64,000 nucleotides of DNA from NCBI RefSeq assembly GCF_900104255.1, contig NZ_FNKZ01000001.1, positions 2,076,001 to 2,140,000 of the forward strand, read 5' to 3'. The position numbers and the translations under genes were made by a program. Below the pieces are notes generated by a model that was not told the DNA's origin, ran no database searches, and worked only from the letters and a program-made list of their open reading frames with translations. The DNA is from Pseudoxanthomonas sp. CF385. GTDB taxonomy: Bacteria > Pseudomonadota > Gammaproteobacteria > Xanthomonadales > Xanthomonadaceae. Below, in pieces: positions 7,214 through 17,000 of the stretch (positions are counted from its first letter, which is position 1; each line of letters begins with the position of its first letter).

Positions 7214-8881
7214 TCAGACCGCGTTGGCCAGCAGCCGCTTGGCGGCGGCGTGCGCTTCCTTGCTGACTTCCACGCCGCCGAGCATGCGCGCCAGCTCTTC
7301 TTCGCGCTGCTTGATGCCCAGGCGCTCGACCGCGCTCTGGGTCATGCCGTCGACGGGCGCCTTGCTGACCCGGTAATGCGCGTGGCCCTGTGCCGCGACC
7401 TGGGGCAGGTGGGTCACGCACAGCACCTGCCGCTGCGCACCCAACGCCCGCAGTTTCTGGCCGACGATCTCCGCGACGGCGCCCCCGATGCCGGTATCGA
7501 CCTCGTCGAAGACCATCGTGGGCACGGCATCCAGTCCCAGCGCGGCCACTTCGATGGCCAGCGAGATGCGGGCCAGTTCGCCGCCGGACGCCACCTTGCG
7601 CAGCGGCCGCGGCGGTTGGCCCGCATTGGCCGACACCAGGAACTCGGTGCGCTCGGCGCCCGAGGGGTCGGGCCGTTCGGCGTCGTGCGGCTCCAGCGCC
7701 ACGTCGAAGCGGCCGCCGCCCATGCCGAGTTCGGCGATCAGCGCGGTGGTGGTTTCGCCCAACGCCTTGGCGGCGCGCTGGCGTGTGCGGCTCAGGACCC
7801 CGGCCGCGTCCCGCCAGTGCTGGCGCGCGGCCTCGATGTCGTCGTTGAGCTTGAGCAGACGCTCGCCCGCGCCGCGCAGCGAGTCGAGTTCGGTGGTCAG
7901 CCGGTCGCGCTGCTCCTGCAGGCCATCGAGCGGCACGCGGTGCTTGCGGGCGAGGTCGTGGACGCGCGCGAGGCGGCGTTCGAGTTCCTCGAACTGGCCG
8001 GGGTCGGCTTCCAGGTCATCGCGCACCTGGCCGAGCAGGGCCAGGGCTTCCTCGATCTGGATCGCCGCGCCTTCCAGCATGCCGTCCACGTCCCTGAGGC
8101 GCGGTTCGTGCTCGACCTGGCGGGCGAGGTCGGCCCGCGTCTGCTGCAACTGGCGGGCCAGCGAGGGCGCCTCGTCGCCCGACAGGCTCACCAGCGCCGC
8201 ATCGCAGGCGGCGATCAGGCTGGCGGCGTGCGCCTGCCGGCGATGGCCCACGACCAGTGCATCGAGCGCGCTGGGCGCGAGGTCTTCGCGCTGCAGCTCC
8301 GCCAGTTGGTGTTCCAGGTAATTGATGCGGTCGGAGACGTCGCCCTGGCCGGAGAGCTGGTCGCGTTCGCCGAGCAGGGCGCTCCACTGGCGTGCGGCCT
8401 CGCGCACGGCGCGGGTTTCCGCCTGATTGCCCGCATACGCATCGAGCAGTTCCAGCTGGCTGTGGCGGGCGAGCAGCGCCTGGTGCTCGTGCTGGCCGTG
8501 GATCTCGACGAGTCGGCCGGCCAGGTCGGTCAGCTGGGACAGGGTGACGCTGCGGCCGTTGATCCATGCGCGCGAACCGCCGTCGGCACGGATCACGCGG
8601 CGCAGCTGGCACTGGCCATCGTCGTCTAGCTCATGCTCGGCCAGCCAGGCGAGGGCAGGCGAGTCCGGAGCCGGCAGGAACTCGGCGGACAGCTCGGCGC
8701 GTTCGGCGCCGTGGCGGACCACGCCACTGTCGGCGCGCAGCCCGGACAGGAAGCCCAGCGCGTCCACCAGCAGCGATTTGCCCGCGCCGGTTTCGCCCGA
8801 AATGACGGTCATGCCCTCGCCGAACTCCAGTTCGGCAGCGCGGACGACGGCGAAATCCTTGATCGCGAGATGGGTCAGCAT
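7214..8881 (-). CDS. recN: DNA repair protein RecN
   Basis: A 555-residue SMC-like ATPase for double-strand-break repair. The N-terminal half has Walker A (GETGAGKS) and a Q-loop region. A long coiled-coil arm runs over about 150-400. The C-terminal half holds the ABC signature (ASGGELARISLAIE) and Walker B (PTMVFDEVDTGIGG). I chose ATG at 8881 (MLTHLAIKDF), the standard start for the family. TACACT lies exactly six bases upstream and there is no Shine-Dalgarno, so the message may be leaderless. I did not find a convincing LexA box. Confidence 0.95.
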   Translation of the reverse strand: MLTHLAIKDFAVVRAAELEFGEGMTVISGETGAGKSLLVDALGFLSGLRADSGVVRHGAERAELSAEFLPAPDSPALAWLAEHELDDDGQCQLRRVIRADGGSRAWINGRSVTLSQLTDLAGRLVEIHGQHEHQALLARHSQLELLDAYAGNQAETRAVREAARQWSALLGERDQLSGQGDVSDRINYLEHQLAELQREDLAPSALDALVVGHRRQAHAASLIAACDAALVSLSGDEAPSLARQLQQTRADLARQVEHEPRLRDVDGMLEGAAIQIEEALALLGQVRDDLEADPGQFEELERRLARVHDLARKHRVPLDGLQEQRDRLTTELDSLRGAGERLLKLNDDIEAARQHWRDAAGVLSRTRQRAAKALGETTTALIAELGMGGGRFDVALEPHDAERPDPSGAERTEFLVSANAGQPPRPLRKVASGGELARISLAIEVAALGLDAVPTMVFDEVDTGIGGAVAEIVGQKLRALGAQRQVLCVTHLPQVAAQGHAHYRVSKAPVDGMTQSAVERLGIKQREEELARMLGGVEVSKEAHAAAKRLLANAV

Positions 8882-8887
8882 GGCGAT

Positions 8888-8893
8888 AGTGTA
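8888..8893 (-). promoter_or_regulatory. -10 hexamer six bases before recN start
   Basis: On the minus strand TACACT is followed by six bases (ATCGCC) and the ATG. A start 6-7 bases downstream of the -10 would coincide with the initiation codon. Position 8911-8916 gives TTCGAA as a weak -35 at 17-base spacing. Confidence 0.6.
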
Positions 8894-8995
8894 GGGCCGG
8901 GCGATGGCGGTTCGAAGGCGCGCGATGCTCGCCGCCCGGCGTCGCACCGGCCGAGACGGGGTCGCCGGTGCTTGCGGGCGCCGAGGCGTTGGCGC

Positions 8996-9001
8996 TATCT
9001 A
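8996..9001 (+). promoter_or_regulatory. Candidate -10 hexamer six bases before hrcA start
   Basis: TATCTA followed by six bases and the ATG at 9008, with TTGCGG at 8972-8977 as a possible -35 (18-base spacer). It is weaker than the other members of the set because the sixth base is A. No CIRCE element (TTAGCACTC-N9-GAGTGCTAA) is visible here. Confidence 0.4.
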
Positions 9002-9007
9002 TGCGGC

Positions 9008-10057
9008 ATGTCGTCGACGTCACCCCCGCTGGACCCGCGCGCCCGCCACCTGCTGCGGACGCTGATTTCGCGCTACATCCGCGACGGCGAGCCGGTGGGG
9101 TCGCAGACCCTGGCCCGGCACGCGGGGTTGGAGGTCAGTTCGGCCACCATCCGCAACATCCTCGCCGAGCTGGAGGAAGTCGGCCTGCTGAGCTCGCCGC
9201 ATACCTCGGCCGGACGGATTCCCACCGCGCAGGGGTATCGGGTGTTCGTCGACAGCCTGGTGCAGGTGAAATCGCTGGGCGAGGGCGAAGTGGCGCGCCT
9301 GCGCTCCGAGCTGCCCAGCGGTGCGGGCACCCAGGCCTTGCTCGGCAATGCCTCCGAGCTGCTGTCGGCGATGACCCATTTCGTCGGGGTGGTCAGCGTG
9401 CCCCGGCGTGAGCAGTTCGCCTTCCGCTACATCGACTTCGTGCCGCTGGACGGCCGCCGGGTGATGGCCATCCTGGTATTCGCCGACAACGACGTGCAGA
9501 ACCGGGTCATCGAAACCCGGCGCCCGTACGAACGTTCCGAACTGGAACGGATCGCCAACTACCTGAACACCCAGTTCGCGGGCCGGCCCTTGGCCGACAT
9601 CCGTGCCACCCTGCTGCGCGACCTGCGCAGCGCCCAGACCGAGATGGAAGGGTTGCTGGCCGAATCCATCGAGCTGGCGGAACAGGCGCTCACCCCGCCG
9701 AACGACGACGTGGTGCTGGCCGGCCAGACCCGCCTGATGGGCGTGCAGGAACTGTCCGATCTGGAGCGGCTGCGGGACCTGTTCGAAGCCTTCGCCCGCA
9801 AGCGCGAGATCCTGCAGCTGCTGGAGCGGACGATCCACGCGCCGGGCGTGCGCATCTTCATCGGCGAGGACACCGGCCTGGCCCCGCACGACGGCGTGTC
9901 GGTGGTGACCGCGCCGTACATGGCCGGCGGCCAGGTACTCGGCGTACTGGGCGTGATCGGGCCCACGCGGATGGCCTACGACCGGGTCATTCCGGTGGTA
10001 CAGGCGGCGGCCGATGTCCTGGGCGCGGCCTTGAATCCCGAAACGCCGGCCCCATAG
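9008..10057 (+). CDS. hrcA: Heat-inducible transcription repressor HrcA
   Basis: A 349-residue repressor that in many bacteria binds CIRCE elements of groE and dnaK operons. The N-terminal winged helix ([36 protein letters not shown]...) and the GAF-like and dimerisation regions are complete. I chose ATG at 9008, matching the family N-terminus. It heads the order hrcA-grpE-dnaK-dnaJ. No CIRCE is visible in this window, so its targets (likely groESL) lie elsewhere. Confidence 0.94.
   Translation: MSSTSPPLDPRARHLLRTLISRYIRDGEPVGSQTLARHAGLEVSSATIRNILAELEEVGLLSSPHTSAGRIPTAQGYRVFVDSLVQVKSLGEGEVARLRSELPSGAGTQALLGNASELLSAMTHFVGVVSVPRREQFAFRYIDFVPLDGRRVMAILVFADNDVQNRVIETRRPYERSELERIANYLNTQFAGRPLADIRATLLRDLRSAQTEMEGLLAESIELAEQALTPPNDDVVLAGQTRLMGVQELSDLERLRDLFEAFARKREILQLLERTIHAPGVRIFIGEDTGLAPHDGVSVVTAPYMAGGQVLGVLGVIGPTRMAYDRVIPVVQAAADVLGAALNPETPAP
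10030..10056 (+). promoter_or_regulatory. Sigma32-like promoter upstream of grpE
   Basis: CTTGAAT (10030-10036), 13 bases, then CCCCATA (10050-10056), close to the RpoH consensus CTTGAAA-N13-15-CCCCAT. It sits within the last codons of hrcA and would let heat shock induce grpE-dnaK-dnaJ independently of hrcA. Confidence 0.65.
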
Positions 10058-10098
10058 GTTCCCGGTTGGGCGGCTGGACCTGCCGCCAGGGAATAGAA

Positions 10099-10620
10099 AT
10101 GAACGAACCGCACGACCACGATGCCACGCCGGGCGCCATGCCCGAATCCTCCGATGCCGACGCCGCCCTGCTGGCCGAGCTGGAAACCCTGCGCAACGAG
10201 CTGGACCAGCTGCGCGCGACCACGCTGCTGGAGCGGGCCGACCTGGAGAACCAGCGCAAGCGCGTGGCGCGCGACATCGAGCAGGCCCGCAAGTTCGCCA
10301 ACGAGCGCCTGCTCGGCGACCTGCTGCCGGTGTTCGACAGCCTGGATGCCGGCCTCGCGGCCGCCGGCGGCGAGCCCAGCCCGCTCAAGGACGGGCTGGA
10401 ACTGACCTTCAAGCAGTTGCTGAAGGTGGCCGGCGACAACGGCCTGACCCTGCTGGACCCCACCGGCGAAGCGTTCAACCCCGAACACCACCAGGCCATC
10501 AGCCAGGCCGAGGCGCCCGGCGCGGCCCCCGGCAGCGTGGTGCAGGTGTTCCAGAAGGGCTACGTGCTCAACGGCCGCCTGCTGCGCCCGGCCCTGGTGG
10601 TCGTGGCCAAACACGACTGA
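10099..10620 (+). CDS. grpE: Nucleotide exchange factor GrpE
   Basis: A 173-residue DnaK co-chaperone that accelerates ADP release. After an acidic N-terminus comes the long coiled-coil helix ([38 protein letters not shown]) and the beta-wing domain ([38 protein letters not shown]). I chose ATG at 10099, preceded by CAGGGAA. It lies between hrcA and dnaK, with sigma32-like promoters on both sides. Confidence 0.95.
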   Translation: MNEPHDHDATPGAMPESSDADAALLAELETLRNELDQLRATTLLERADLENQRKRVARDIEQARKFANERLLGDLLPVFDSLDAGLAAAGGEPSPLKDGLELTFKQLLKVAGDNGLTLLDPTGEAFNPEHHQAISQAEAPGAAPGSVVQVFQKGYVLNGRLLRPALVVVAKHD

Positions 10621-10637
10621 ACGGCCTCGCGGCGGCG

Positions 10638-10665
10638 CTTGAACGGCGCCATCGCACCCCTATAT
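10638..10665 (+). promoter_or_regulatory. Sigma32-like promoter upstream of dnaK
   Basis: CTTGAAC (10638-10644), 12 bases, then CCCCTATAT (10657-10665). The match is good apart from T in place of A in CCCCAT. It lies between the grpE stop and the dnaK ATG at 10731, so dnaK can be expressed apart from grpE. Confidence 0.6.
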
Positions 10666-10730
10666 CGGGACCATCCACCCGGCCGATCGCCGGGTCCAAC
10701 ATCAGCATTCGCTAGGGAGCGACATCCATC

Positions 10731-12650
10731 ATGGGCAAGATCATCGGCATCGACCTGGGCACGACGAACTCGTGCGTGGCGATCATGGACGGCGGCAAGG
10801 CCCGCGTCATCGAGAATTCGGAAGGCGACCGCACCACGCCCTCCATCGTGGCCTACACGAAGGACGGGGAAGTGCTGGTCGGCGCCTCGGCCAAGCGCCA
10901 GGCCGTGACCAACCCGAAGAACACCTTCTACGCGGTGAAGCGCCTGATCGGCCGCAAGTTCACCGATGCGGAAGTGAAGAAGGACCTGGACCTGGTCCCG
11001 TACGACATCATCGCGCACGACAATGGCGACGCCTGGGTGCAGACCAACGACGGCAAGAAGTTGTCGGCGCAGGAGATCTCCGCGCGCATCCTGGAGAAGA
11101 TGAAGAAGACGGCCGAGGCCTTCCTGGGCGAGACCGTCACCGAAGCGGTCATCACCGTGCCGGCGTACTTCAACGACAGCCAGCGCCAGGCGACCAAGGA
11201 CGCCGGCAAGATCGCCGGCCTGGACGTCAAGCGCATCATCAACGAACCCACCGCCGCCGCGCTGGCCTACGGCCTGGACAAGGGCGAGGGTGGGGCCGAC
11301 CGCAAGATCGTCGTCTATGACCTCGGCGGCGGCACGTTCGACGTGTCGATCATCGAGATCGCCAACGTCGACGGCGAAAAGCAGTTCGAAGTGCTGGCGA
11401 CCAACGGCGACACCTTCCTGGGTGGCGAGGACTTCGACAAGCGCGTCATCGATTACCTCGTCGAGGAGTTCCAGAAGGACCAGGGCATCGACCTGCGCAA
11501 GGACCCGCTGGCCCTGCAGCGCCTGAAGGACGCGGCCGAGCGCGCGAAGATCGAGCTGTCCAGCTCGCAGCAGACCGAAGTGAACCTGCCGTACGTCACC
11601 GCCGACGCTTCCGGCCCGAAGCACCTCAACATCAAGCTGACCCGCGCCAAGCTGGAAGCGCTGGTCGAGGACCTGGTGAAGAAGACGATCGAGCCGTGCC
11701 GCATCGCGCTGAACGATGCCGGCCTGCGCGCCAGCGACATCGGCGAGGTCATCCTGGTCGGCGGCCAGACCCGCATGCCGAAGGTGCAGCAGGCGGTGGC
11801 CGAGTTCTTCGGCAAGGAGCCGCGCAAGGACGTCAATCCCGATGAGGCCGTGGCGCTGGGCGCCGCGATCCAGGGCGGCGTGCTGGCCGGCGACGTCAAG
11901 GACGTGCTGCTGCTGGACGTGACCCCGCTGAGCCTCGGCATCGAGACCCTGGGCGGCGTGTTCACCAAGATCATCGAGAAGAACACCACCATCCCGACCA
12001 AGGCTTCGCAGACCTTCTCCACCGCCGAGGACAACCAGTCCGCGGTGACGGTGCACGTGCTGCAGGGCGAGCGCGAGCAGGCCCGCTTCAACAAGTCGCT
12101 GGCCAAGTTCGACCTGTCCGGCATCGAGCCGGCGCCGCGCGGCATGCCGCAGGTGGAGGTGTCGTTCGACATCGACGCCAACGGCATCCTGCACGTGTCG
12201 GCCAAGGACAAGAAGACCAACAAGGAACAGAAGGTCGAGATCAAGGCCGGTTCGGGCCTGTCCGAGGACGAGATCGCGCGCATGGTCGCCGATGCCGAAG
12301 CGCACCGCGAAGAAGACAAGAAGTTCCAGGAACTGGTCCAGGCGCGCAACCACGCCGACGGCCTGATCCACGCCACCCGCAGCGCCATCACCGAGCACGG
12401 CAGCAAGGTGCCGGGCGATGTGATCGGTCGCGTCGAGTCGGCGATCGCCGAACTGGAATCTGCGATGAAGGGCGACGAGAAGACCCAGATCGAAGCCAAG
12501 GCCAAGGCGCTCGAAGAAGCCGGCCAGTCGCTGTACGCGGCGGCCGCTTCGAGCGAGCAGCCGGGTGCCGGCGGTACGGGTGGTCCTTCGGCGCCCGCGG
12601 ACGACGTGGTCGACGCGGAGTTCACCGAGGTGAAGGACGACAAGAAGTAA
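10731..12650 (+). CDS. dnaK: Chaperone protein DnaK (Hsp70)
   Basis: A 639-residue ATP-driven chaperone. The nucleotide-binding domain (1-385) starts [17 protein letters not shown] and contains the [10 protein letters not shown] and VGGQTRMP phosphate-binding loops. The linker [16 protein letters not shown] leads into the substrate-binding domain and the helical lid, and the protein ends with the acidic [16 protein letters not shown]. Length and motifs are entirely normal. An AGGGAG ribosome site lies 13 bases upstream. Confidence 0.98.
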   Translation: MGKIIGIDLGTTNSCVAIMDGGKARVIENSEGDRTTPSIVAYTKDGEVLVGASAKRQAVTNPKNTFYAVKRLIGRKFTDAEVKKDLDLVPYDIIAHDNGDAWVQTNDGKKLSAQEISARILEKMKKTAEAFLGETVTEAVITVPAYFNDSQRQATKDAGKIAGLDVKRIINEPTAAALAYGLDKGEGGADRKIVVYDLGGGTFDVSIIEIANVDGEKQFEVLATNGDTFLGGEDFDKRVIDYLVEEFQKDQGIDLRKDPLALQRLKDAAERAKIELSSSQQTEVNLPYVTADASGPKHLNIKLTRAKLEALVEDLVKKTIEPCRIALNDAGLRASDIGEVILVGGQTRMPKVQQAVAEFFGKEPRKDVNPDEAVALGAAIQGGVLAGDVKDVLLLDVTPLSLGIETLGGVFTKIIEKNTTIPTKASQTFSTAEDNQSAVTVHVLQGEREQARFNKSLAKFDLSGIEPAPRGMPQVEVSFDIDANGILHVSAKDKKTNKEQKVEIKAGSGLSEDEIARMVADAEAHREEDKKFQELVQARNHADGLIHATRSAITEHGSKVPGDVIGRVESAIAELESAMKGDEKTQIEAKAKALEEAGQSLYAAAASSEQPGAGGTGGPSAPADDVVDAEFTEVKDDKK

Positions 12651-12671
12651 TCCACGCCACCGGGATACGGC

Positions 12672-12706
12672 GAACGGGAGACGTGGCCTGCCACGGGCTC
12701 CCGTTC
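12672..12706 (+). promoter_or_regulatory. Intercistronic hairpin between dnaK and dnaJ
   Basis: A perfect outer stem (GAACGGGAG with CTCCCGTTC) encloses a perfect inner stem (CGTGG with CCACG). No T run follows, so it is more likely an mRNA stability or processing element that keeps DnaK above DnaJ than a terminator. Confidence 0.6.
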
Positions 12707-12744
12707 TGCCATCCGGCGCCCCTGCCAGACCAGCCTGACCGCAC

Positions 12745-13866
12745 ATGAGCAAACGCGACTACTACGAAGTCCTGGGCGTGGCCCGCGACGCCAGCGACGA
12801 AGACCTGAAGAAGGCCTACCGCCGCTGCGCGATGAAGCACCATCCTGACCGCAATCCCGGCGATGCGGCGGCCGAGGTCGCGTTCAAGGAATGCAAGGAA
12901 GCCTACGAGGTGCTGTCCGACGGCGCCAAGCGCCGCGCCTACGACGCACACGGCCATGCCGCGTTCGAGCACGGCATGGGCGGCGGTGGCGGTCCCGGCG
13001 GCCCGGACATGGGCGACATCTTCGGCGACATCTTCGGCAACATCTTCGGCGGTGGCGGCGCACGCGCGGCGCGGCGCGGTGCCGACGTCGGCTACGTGAT
13101 GGAGCTGGATCTGGAAGAGGCGGTCGCGGGCGTCGAGAAGCGCATCGAGATCCCCTCGCTGGTCGCCTGCGAACCCTGCAAGGGCTCGGGCTCGGCCGAC
13201 GGCAAGGTCGAGACCTGCGGCACCTGCGGCGGTCGCGGCAACGTGCGCATGCAGCGCGGCATCTTCGCCATGCAGCAGGCGTGCCCCGCCTGCGGCGGCC
13301 GCGGCCAGACCATCAAGAATCCCTGTACCGAGTGCCATGGCGCCGGGCGCGTGGAGGAAGAGAAGGTCCTGTCGGTCAAGATCCCGGCCGGCGTGGACAA
13401 CGGCGACCGCATCCGCCTGACCGGCGAAGGCGAGGCCGGCCCGCCCGGCACGCCACCGGGCGACCTGTACGTGGAAGTGCGCGTGCGCGAGCACGACATC
13501 TTCCAGCGCGACGGCGACGACCTGCATTGCGAAGTGCCGATCCGGATCTCGCAAGCCGCGTTGGGCGACACCGTGCGCGTGCCCACGCTGCACGGCGAGG
13601 CGGAGATCCGGGTCCCGGCGGAGACGCAGACCGGCAAGCTGTTCCGCCTGCGCGGCAAGGGCGTGAAGTCCGTGCGCAGCCGCAGCGAGGGCGATCTCTA
13701 TTGCCGCGTGGTGGTGGAGACCCCGGTCAACCTGACCCCCGAACAACGCGAGTTGCTGGAGAAGTTCGAGGCCACCTTCATCGGCGAGGAAGCGCGCAAG
13801 CATTCGCCGAAATCGGCGACCTTCCTCGATGGCGTGAAGGGGTTCTGGGACCGCATGACGTCCTGA
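12745..13866 (+). CDS. dnaJ: Chaperone protein DnaJ (Hsp40)
   Basis: A 373-residue type I J-protein that stimulates DnaK. The J domain (1-70) has the HPD motif in [10 protein letters not shown]. The Gly-rich linker is [20 protein letters not shown]. Four zinc repeats are present ([32 protein letters not shown]), followed by the C-terminal substrate-binding domains. It is the last gene of the heat-shock operon and is followed by a strong terminator. Confidence 0.97.
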   Translation: MSKRDYYEVLGVARDASDEDLKKAYRRCAMKHHPDRNPGDAAAEVAFKECKEAYEVLSDGAKRRAYDAHGHAAFEHGMGGGGGPGGPDMGDIFGDIFGNIFGGGGARAARRGADVGYVMELDLEEAVAGVEKRIEIPSLVACEPCKGSGSADGKVETCGTCGGRGNVRMQRGIFAMQQACPACGGRGQTIKNPCTECHGAGRVEEEKVLSVKIPAGVDNGDRIRLTGEGEAGPPGTPPGDLYVEVRVREHDIFQRDGDDLHCEVPIRISQAALGDTVRVPTLHGEAEIRVPAETQTGKLFRLRGKGVKSVRSRSEGDLYCRVVVETPVNLTPEQRELLEKFEATFIGEEARKHSPKSATFLDGVKGFWDRMTS

Positions 13867-13918
13867 GCCTGCGACCTTCGGCCGCCCGCGGACGCGAGCG
13901 GCTTGTGGCATCCTGCGA

Positions 13919-13945
13919 CGGCCCCGGAGACCCCGGGGCCGTTTT
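13919..13945 (+). terminator. Rho-independent terminator after dnaJ
   Basis: A nine-base perfect stem CGGCCCCGG / CCGGGGCCG with a five-base loop and a TTTT tail, 52 bases past the dnaJ stop. Confidence 0.85.
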
Positions 13946-13975
13946 CATTCACGTCCACGATGAAGGGGAGTTCGC

Positions 13976-15865
13976 GTGCGTACGAACATGGGGAAGGGGT
14001 GGGGGTTGGTGGTGCTGCTGGCCGTGGCGCCTGCATGGGCGGCCGACGACCGGCCGTTGCAGGTCGAGCGCGAGTCGACGCGCTTCGTCCTCAATGCGGA
14101 CGGCAGTTTCGTGCAGGAGCAGGCGACCGCGATCAAGGTGTTGAAGGACAGTGCGCTGGAGGCGGCGAAGGACGCATCGGTCAGCTACAGCACCAGCATC
14201 CAGAAAGCCGAGGTGGTCGAAGCGTATACGTTGAAGGCCGATGGCCGCCGCGTCGACGTGCCACGCGGCAACTACCAGGTCAGCAGCAGTTCGGGGCGCG
14301 AGGGCGACTCGCCCATCTACTCCGACCAGACGACGCTCACCGTCGTGTTCCCCGAACTCGCCGTCGGCGACACCACGGTGTTCGCGTACCGGGTGACGGC
14401 CACGCAACCCATGTTTCCGGGCCATTTCTCGGTGATCCGCAACTACAGTCCGGCGGCCTACTACGGCGACGTGGAGGTGAGCATCGACGCGCCGGAGTCC
14501 ATGCAGGCCACATGGCGCAACTGGCAGATGACCCAGCCCGCCGTCGAGACCCGCGATGGACGCAAGATCGTCCGCTGGCGCTGGAGCAACCGGCAGCCGG
14601 TCGCGCGCGAGAGCCTGCGCGACACCGTCTTCACCGCCGATCGTTATCCGGGCTACGCGTTCTCCACGTTCGCGCGTTACGCCGACATCGCCGCGGCCTA
14701 CGGTGGACCGGCCAACGCCAAGGCGGCGCTGACGCCACGCTTGCGCACGCTCGCGGCGGAGATCGCGGGCAACAGCAAGGATCCGAGGGAGACGGCGAAG
14801 AAGCTCTACGAATGGGTCTCCACGAAGATCACGTACGCGGGCAACTGCATCGGGCTGGGGGCGGTGGTGCCGCGCGACCTGGACGTGGTGCTGGACAACC
14901 GCATGGGCGACTGCAAGGACCATGCGACCCTGCTGCAGGCGCTGTTGAAGGCGCGCGGCATCGACAGCACCCAGGCCCTGATCAATGCCGGCGGCACGTA
15001 TACGCTTCCGGACATCCCGGTCGCGTCGGTCGTCAACCACGTGATCAACTACATCCCCAGCCTGGACCTGTACGTGGACTCCACTGCGGCCACCGTGCCC
15101 TTCGGCAGCCTGCCGGATGGCGCGGCGGGCAAGCCCGTGTTGCTGGTGGATGGCCATCGCGACGGCACCACCACTCCGGTGACGCAGGCGGGCAAGGAGT
15201 GGCAGAAGCTGCGCACGACGCTCCGCATCCAGCCCGATGGATCGGTCAAGGGTACCCAGCGGGTGGAAGTGAGCGGACGCATGGCGGTGGCCGCCCGCGC
15301 GCAGTTCCGCAACATGGGGGCGGGTGATGCGGACAAGCTGGTGCGCGGCTATTTCCGCGGCAATGCGCTGACGGCCAACGGCAAGCTGCGCTACGACGAT
15401 CCCGTCCCGATGCTGGAGACCTTCAACCTGGATGCGGACTTCGACGTCGACCGGATGATCCCGACGAGCGGAGGCTTCCAGGTGCAACCGTGGTTCCTCA
15501 GCTTCACGCCGGTTTCGATGCTGGTGGCCTCGCAGCTCGGCGATCCGGATCAGCCGCAGGGCGAAAGCAGCTGCGGCGCATACCACTCGGACGAGGAGTA
15601 CACGTTCGAGTTCCCGTCGACCATGCGGATCATCGCCGTGCCGAAGGACGTCAGCCTGCGCGAGGGCACGCTCAGCTACGTCTCGACGTTCCGCCAGGAA
15701 GGCGCCCGCCTGCTCGTCCGGCGTACCCTGGATGATCGGACGCCCGGCCCCGTCTGCTCCCCGGAATACAATGAAGGCTTCGCCCGGGTCATGCGCAAGA
15801 TCATGCCCGACCTGCGTGCTCAGGTCGTCTATCTGACCGAAGCCGAAGGGGCTGCGCCGCAGTGA
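13976..15865 (+). CDS. DUF3857 / transglutaminase-like exported protein
   Basis: A 629-residue exported protein. A signal peptide (about 1-22, ending AWAADD) precedes a DUF3857 domain (about 55-210) and a transglutaminase-like cysteine-protease core. The candidate triad is Cys313 (MGDCKDHATLLQALL), His355 (VNHVINY) and Asp368 (YVDSTAA). The GTG start at 13976 is preceded at the right distance by AAGGGGAG. Such proteins are common in xanthomonads and Bacteroidetes. The substrate is unknown, but peptide cleavage or crosslinking in the periplasm is plausible. It stands alone between the dnaJ terminator and tyrA. Confidence 0.85.
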   Translation: MRTNMGKGWGLVVLLAVAPAWAADDRPLQVERESTRFVLNADGSFVQEQATAIKVLKDSALEAAKDASVSYSTSIQKAEVVEAYTLKADGRRVDVPRGNYQVSSSSGREGDSPIYSDQTTLTVVFPELAVGDTTVFAYRVTATQPMFPGHFSVIRNYSPAAYYGDVEVSIDAPESMQATWRNWQMTQPAVETRDGRKIVRWRWSNRQPVARESLRDTVFTADRYPGYAFSTFARYADIAAAYGGPANAKAALTPRLRTLAAEIAGNSKDPRETAKKLYEWVSTKITYAGNCIGLGAVVPRDLDVVLDNRMGDCKDHATLLQALLKARGIDSTQALINAGGTYTLPDIPVASVVNHVINYIPSLDLYVDSTAATVPFGSLPDGAAGKPVLLVDGHRDGTTTPVTQAGKEWQKLRTTLRIQPDGSVKGTQRVEVSGRMAVAARAQFRNMGAGDADKLVRGYFRGNALTANGKLRYDDPVPMLETFNLDADFDVDRMIPTSGGFQVQPWFLSFTPVSMLVASQLGDPDQPQGESSCGAYHSDEEYTFEFPSTMRIIAVPKDVSLREGTLSYVSTFRQEGARLLVRRTLDDRTPGPVCSPEYNEGFARVMRKIMPDLRAQVVYLTEAEGAAPQ

Positions 15866-15875
15866 GTGCCGTCTG

Positions 15876-17000
15876 ATGCCGCAGGTGATGCTCCATGGCC
15901 GTCCACGGATCGGCATCGTCGGCAGCGCCGGCGCCTACGGCCGTTGGCTGCAGCGCTTCTTCCGCACCCGGATGGAGCTGGAGGTCATCGGCCACGATCC
16001 TGCCGACCCGGCATCCGTCGATGAGGCCGGGCTGGTGCGGGACGCCGATGTGCTGGTGTTCGCCGCGCCCATCCGCCATACCGTCGATGTGATCGCCCGT
16101 TATCGCGAACTCGCCGCCGGCACGGAAGCGGGCCGCTTGTGGCTGGATGTCACTTCGATCAAGGCCGCGCCCGTCGCGGCGATGCTCGCATCCCGCGCCG
16201 ACGTCGTCGGCCTGCACCCGATGACGGCACCGCCGAAAGCGCCGACGTTGAAAGGCCGGGTAATGGTGGTGAGCGAGGCCCGGCTGGACCGGTGGCGTCC
16301 CTGGGTGACTTCGTTGCTCACCGCGCTGGAAGCCGAATGCGTCCGCGCCGAGCCTGAACAGCACGACCGCGTGATGGCACTGGTCCAGGCGATGGTCCAT
16401 GCCACGCACCTGGCGCAGGCGGGCGTCCTGCGTGGCGAAGCCGCGCGCGTCGGCGACCTGGCGGCCCTGATGCCGTACCGCTCGGCGTCGTTCGAGATGG
16501 ATGCCGCCATCCTGGCCCGCATCCTCTCGCTGAACCCGGCGATCTACGAGGACATCCAGTTCGGCAATCCCTACGCAGGCGAGGTGTTGCAGGCGCTGGG
16601 CGTGCAGATCGAGCGGATGGCGCGCCTGGTGGGCGAAGGTACCGAGGCCGCGCGTGTCGCGTTCCGACAGGAGTTCCTGGCGGACAACCGCGACGCCGTC
16701 GGCCCCGCGATGTTGGCCGATGGCAACTACAGCTACGAACGGATCGGTTATCTGTTGGCCGACCTGGCCGGCCGCCAGGCGCTCAGCGTGCACCTGCCGG
16801 AAGATCGCCCAGGCTCGTTGCGCGCGTTGCTGCATGTGTTCGAACGGCACGGCGTCAGCCTGTCGTCCATCCATTCCTCGCGCACGCCGGACGGCGAGGT
16901 GCATTTCCGGATCGGCTTCGATGCCGACGTGGATGCGCAGGCGCTCGCCAGTGCGGCGCGCGAGATCGATGCTTCGGGACTCGGGAGGGTGCTGCCATGA
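15876..17000 (+). CDS. tyrA: Prephenate dehydrogenase with C-terminal ACT domain
   Basis: A 374-residue enzyme of tyrosine biosynthesis that oxidises prephenate to 4-hydroxyphenylpyruvate. The N-terminal NAD-binding region starts RIGIVGSAGAYGRWLQRFF (a variant of GxGxxG) and includes VLVFAAPIRHTVDV and GLHPMTAPP. An all-helical dimerisation domain follows. About residues 300-374 form an ACT regulatory domain (ALSVHLPEDRPGSLRALLHVFERHGVSLSSIHSS) suggesting feedback control by tyrosine. The stop overlaps the next gene (ATGA), so both are translationally coupled. Confidence 0.88.
   Translation: MPQVMLHGRPRIGIVGSAGAYGRWLQRFFRTRMELEVIGHDPADPASVDEAGLVRDADVLVFAAPIRHTVDVIARYRELAAGTEAGRLWLDVTSIKAAPVAAMLASRADVVGLHPMTAPPKAPTLKGRVMVVSEARLDRWRPWVTSLLTALEAECVRAEPEQHDRVMALVQAMVHATHLAQAGVLRGEAARVGDLAALMPYRSASFEMDAAILARILSLNPAIYEDIQFGNPYAGEVLQALGVQIERMARLVGEGTEAARVAFRQEFLADNRDAVGPAMLADGNYSYERIGYLLADLAGRQALSVHLPEDRPGSLRALLHVFERHGVSLSSIHSSRTPDGEVHFRIGFDADVDAQALASAAREIDASGLGRVLP

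Noticed and set aside
8882..9007. CIRCE element before hrcA
   Set aside because: I looked for TTAGCACTC and its inverted partner and found neither.
10560..12752. 730-codon minus-strand frame over grpE-dnaK
   Set aside because: Antisense shadow of dnaK, with no recognisable protein features.
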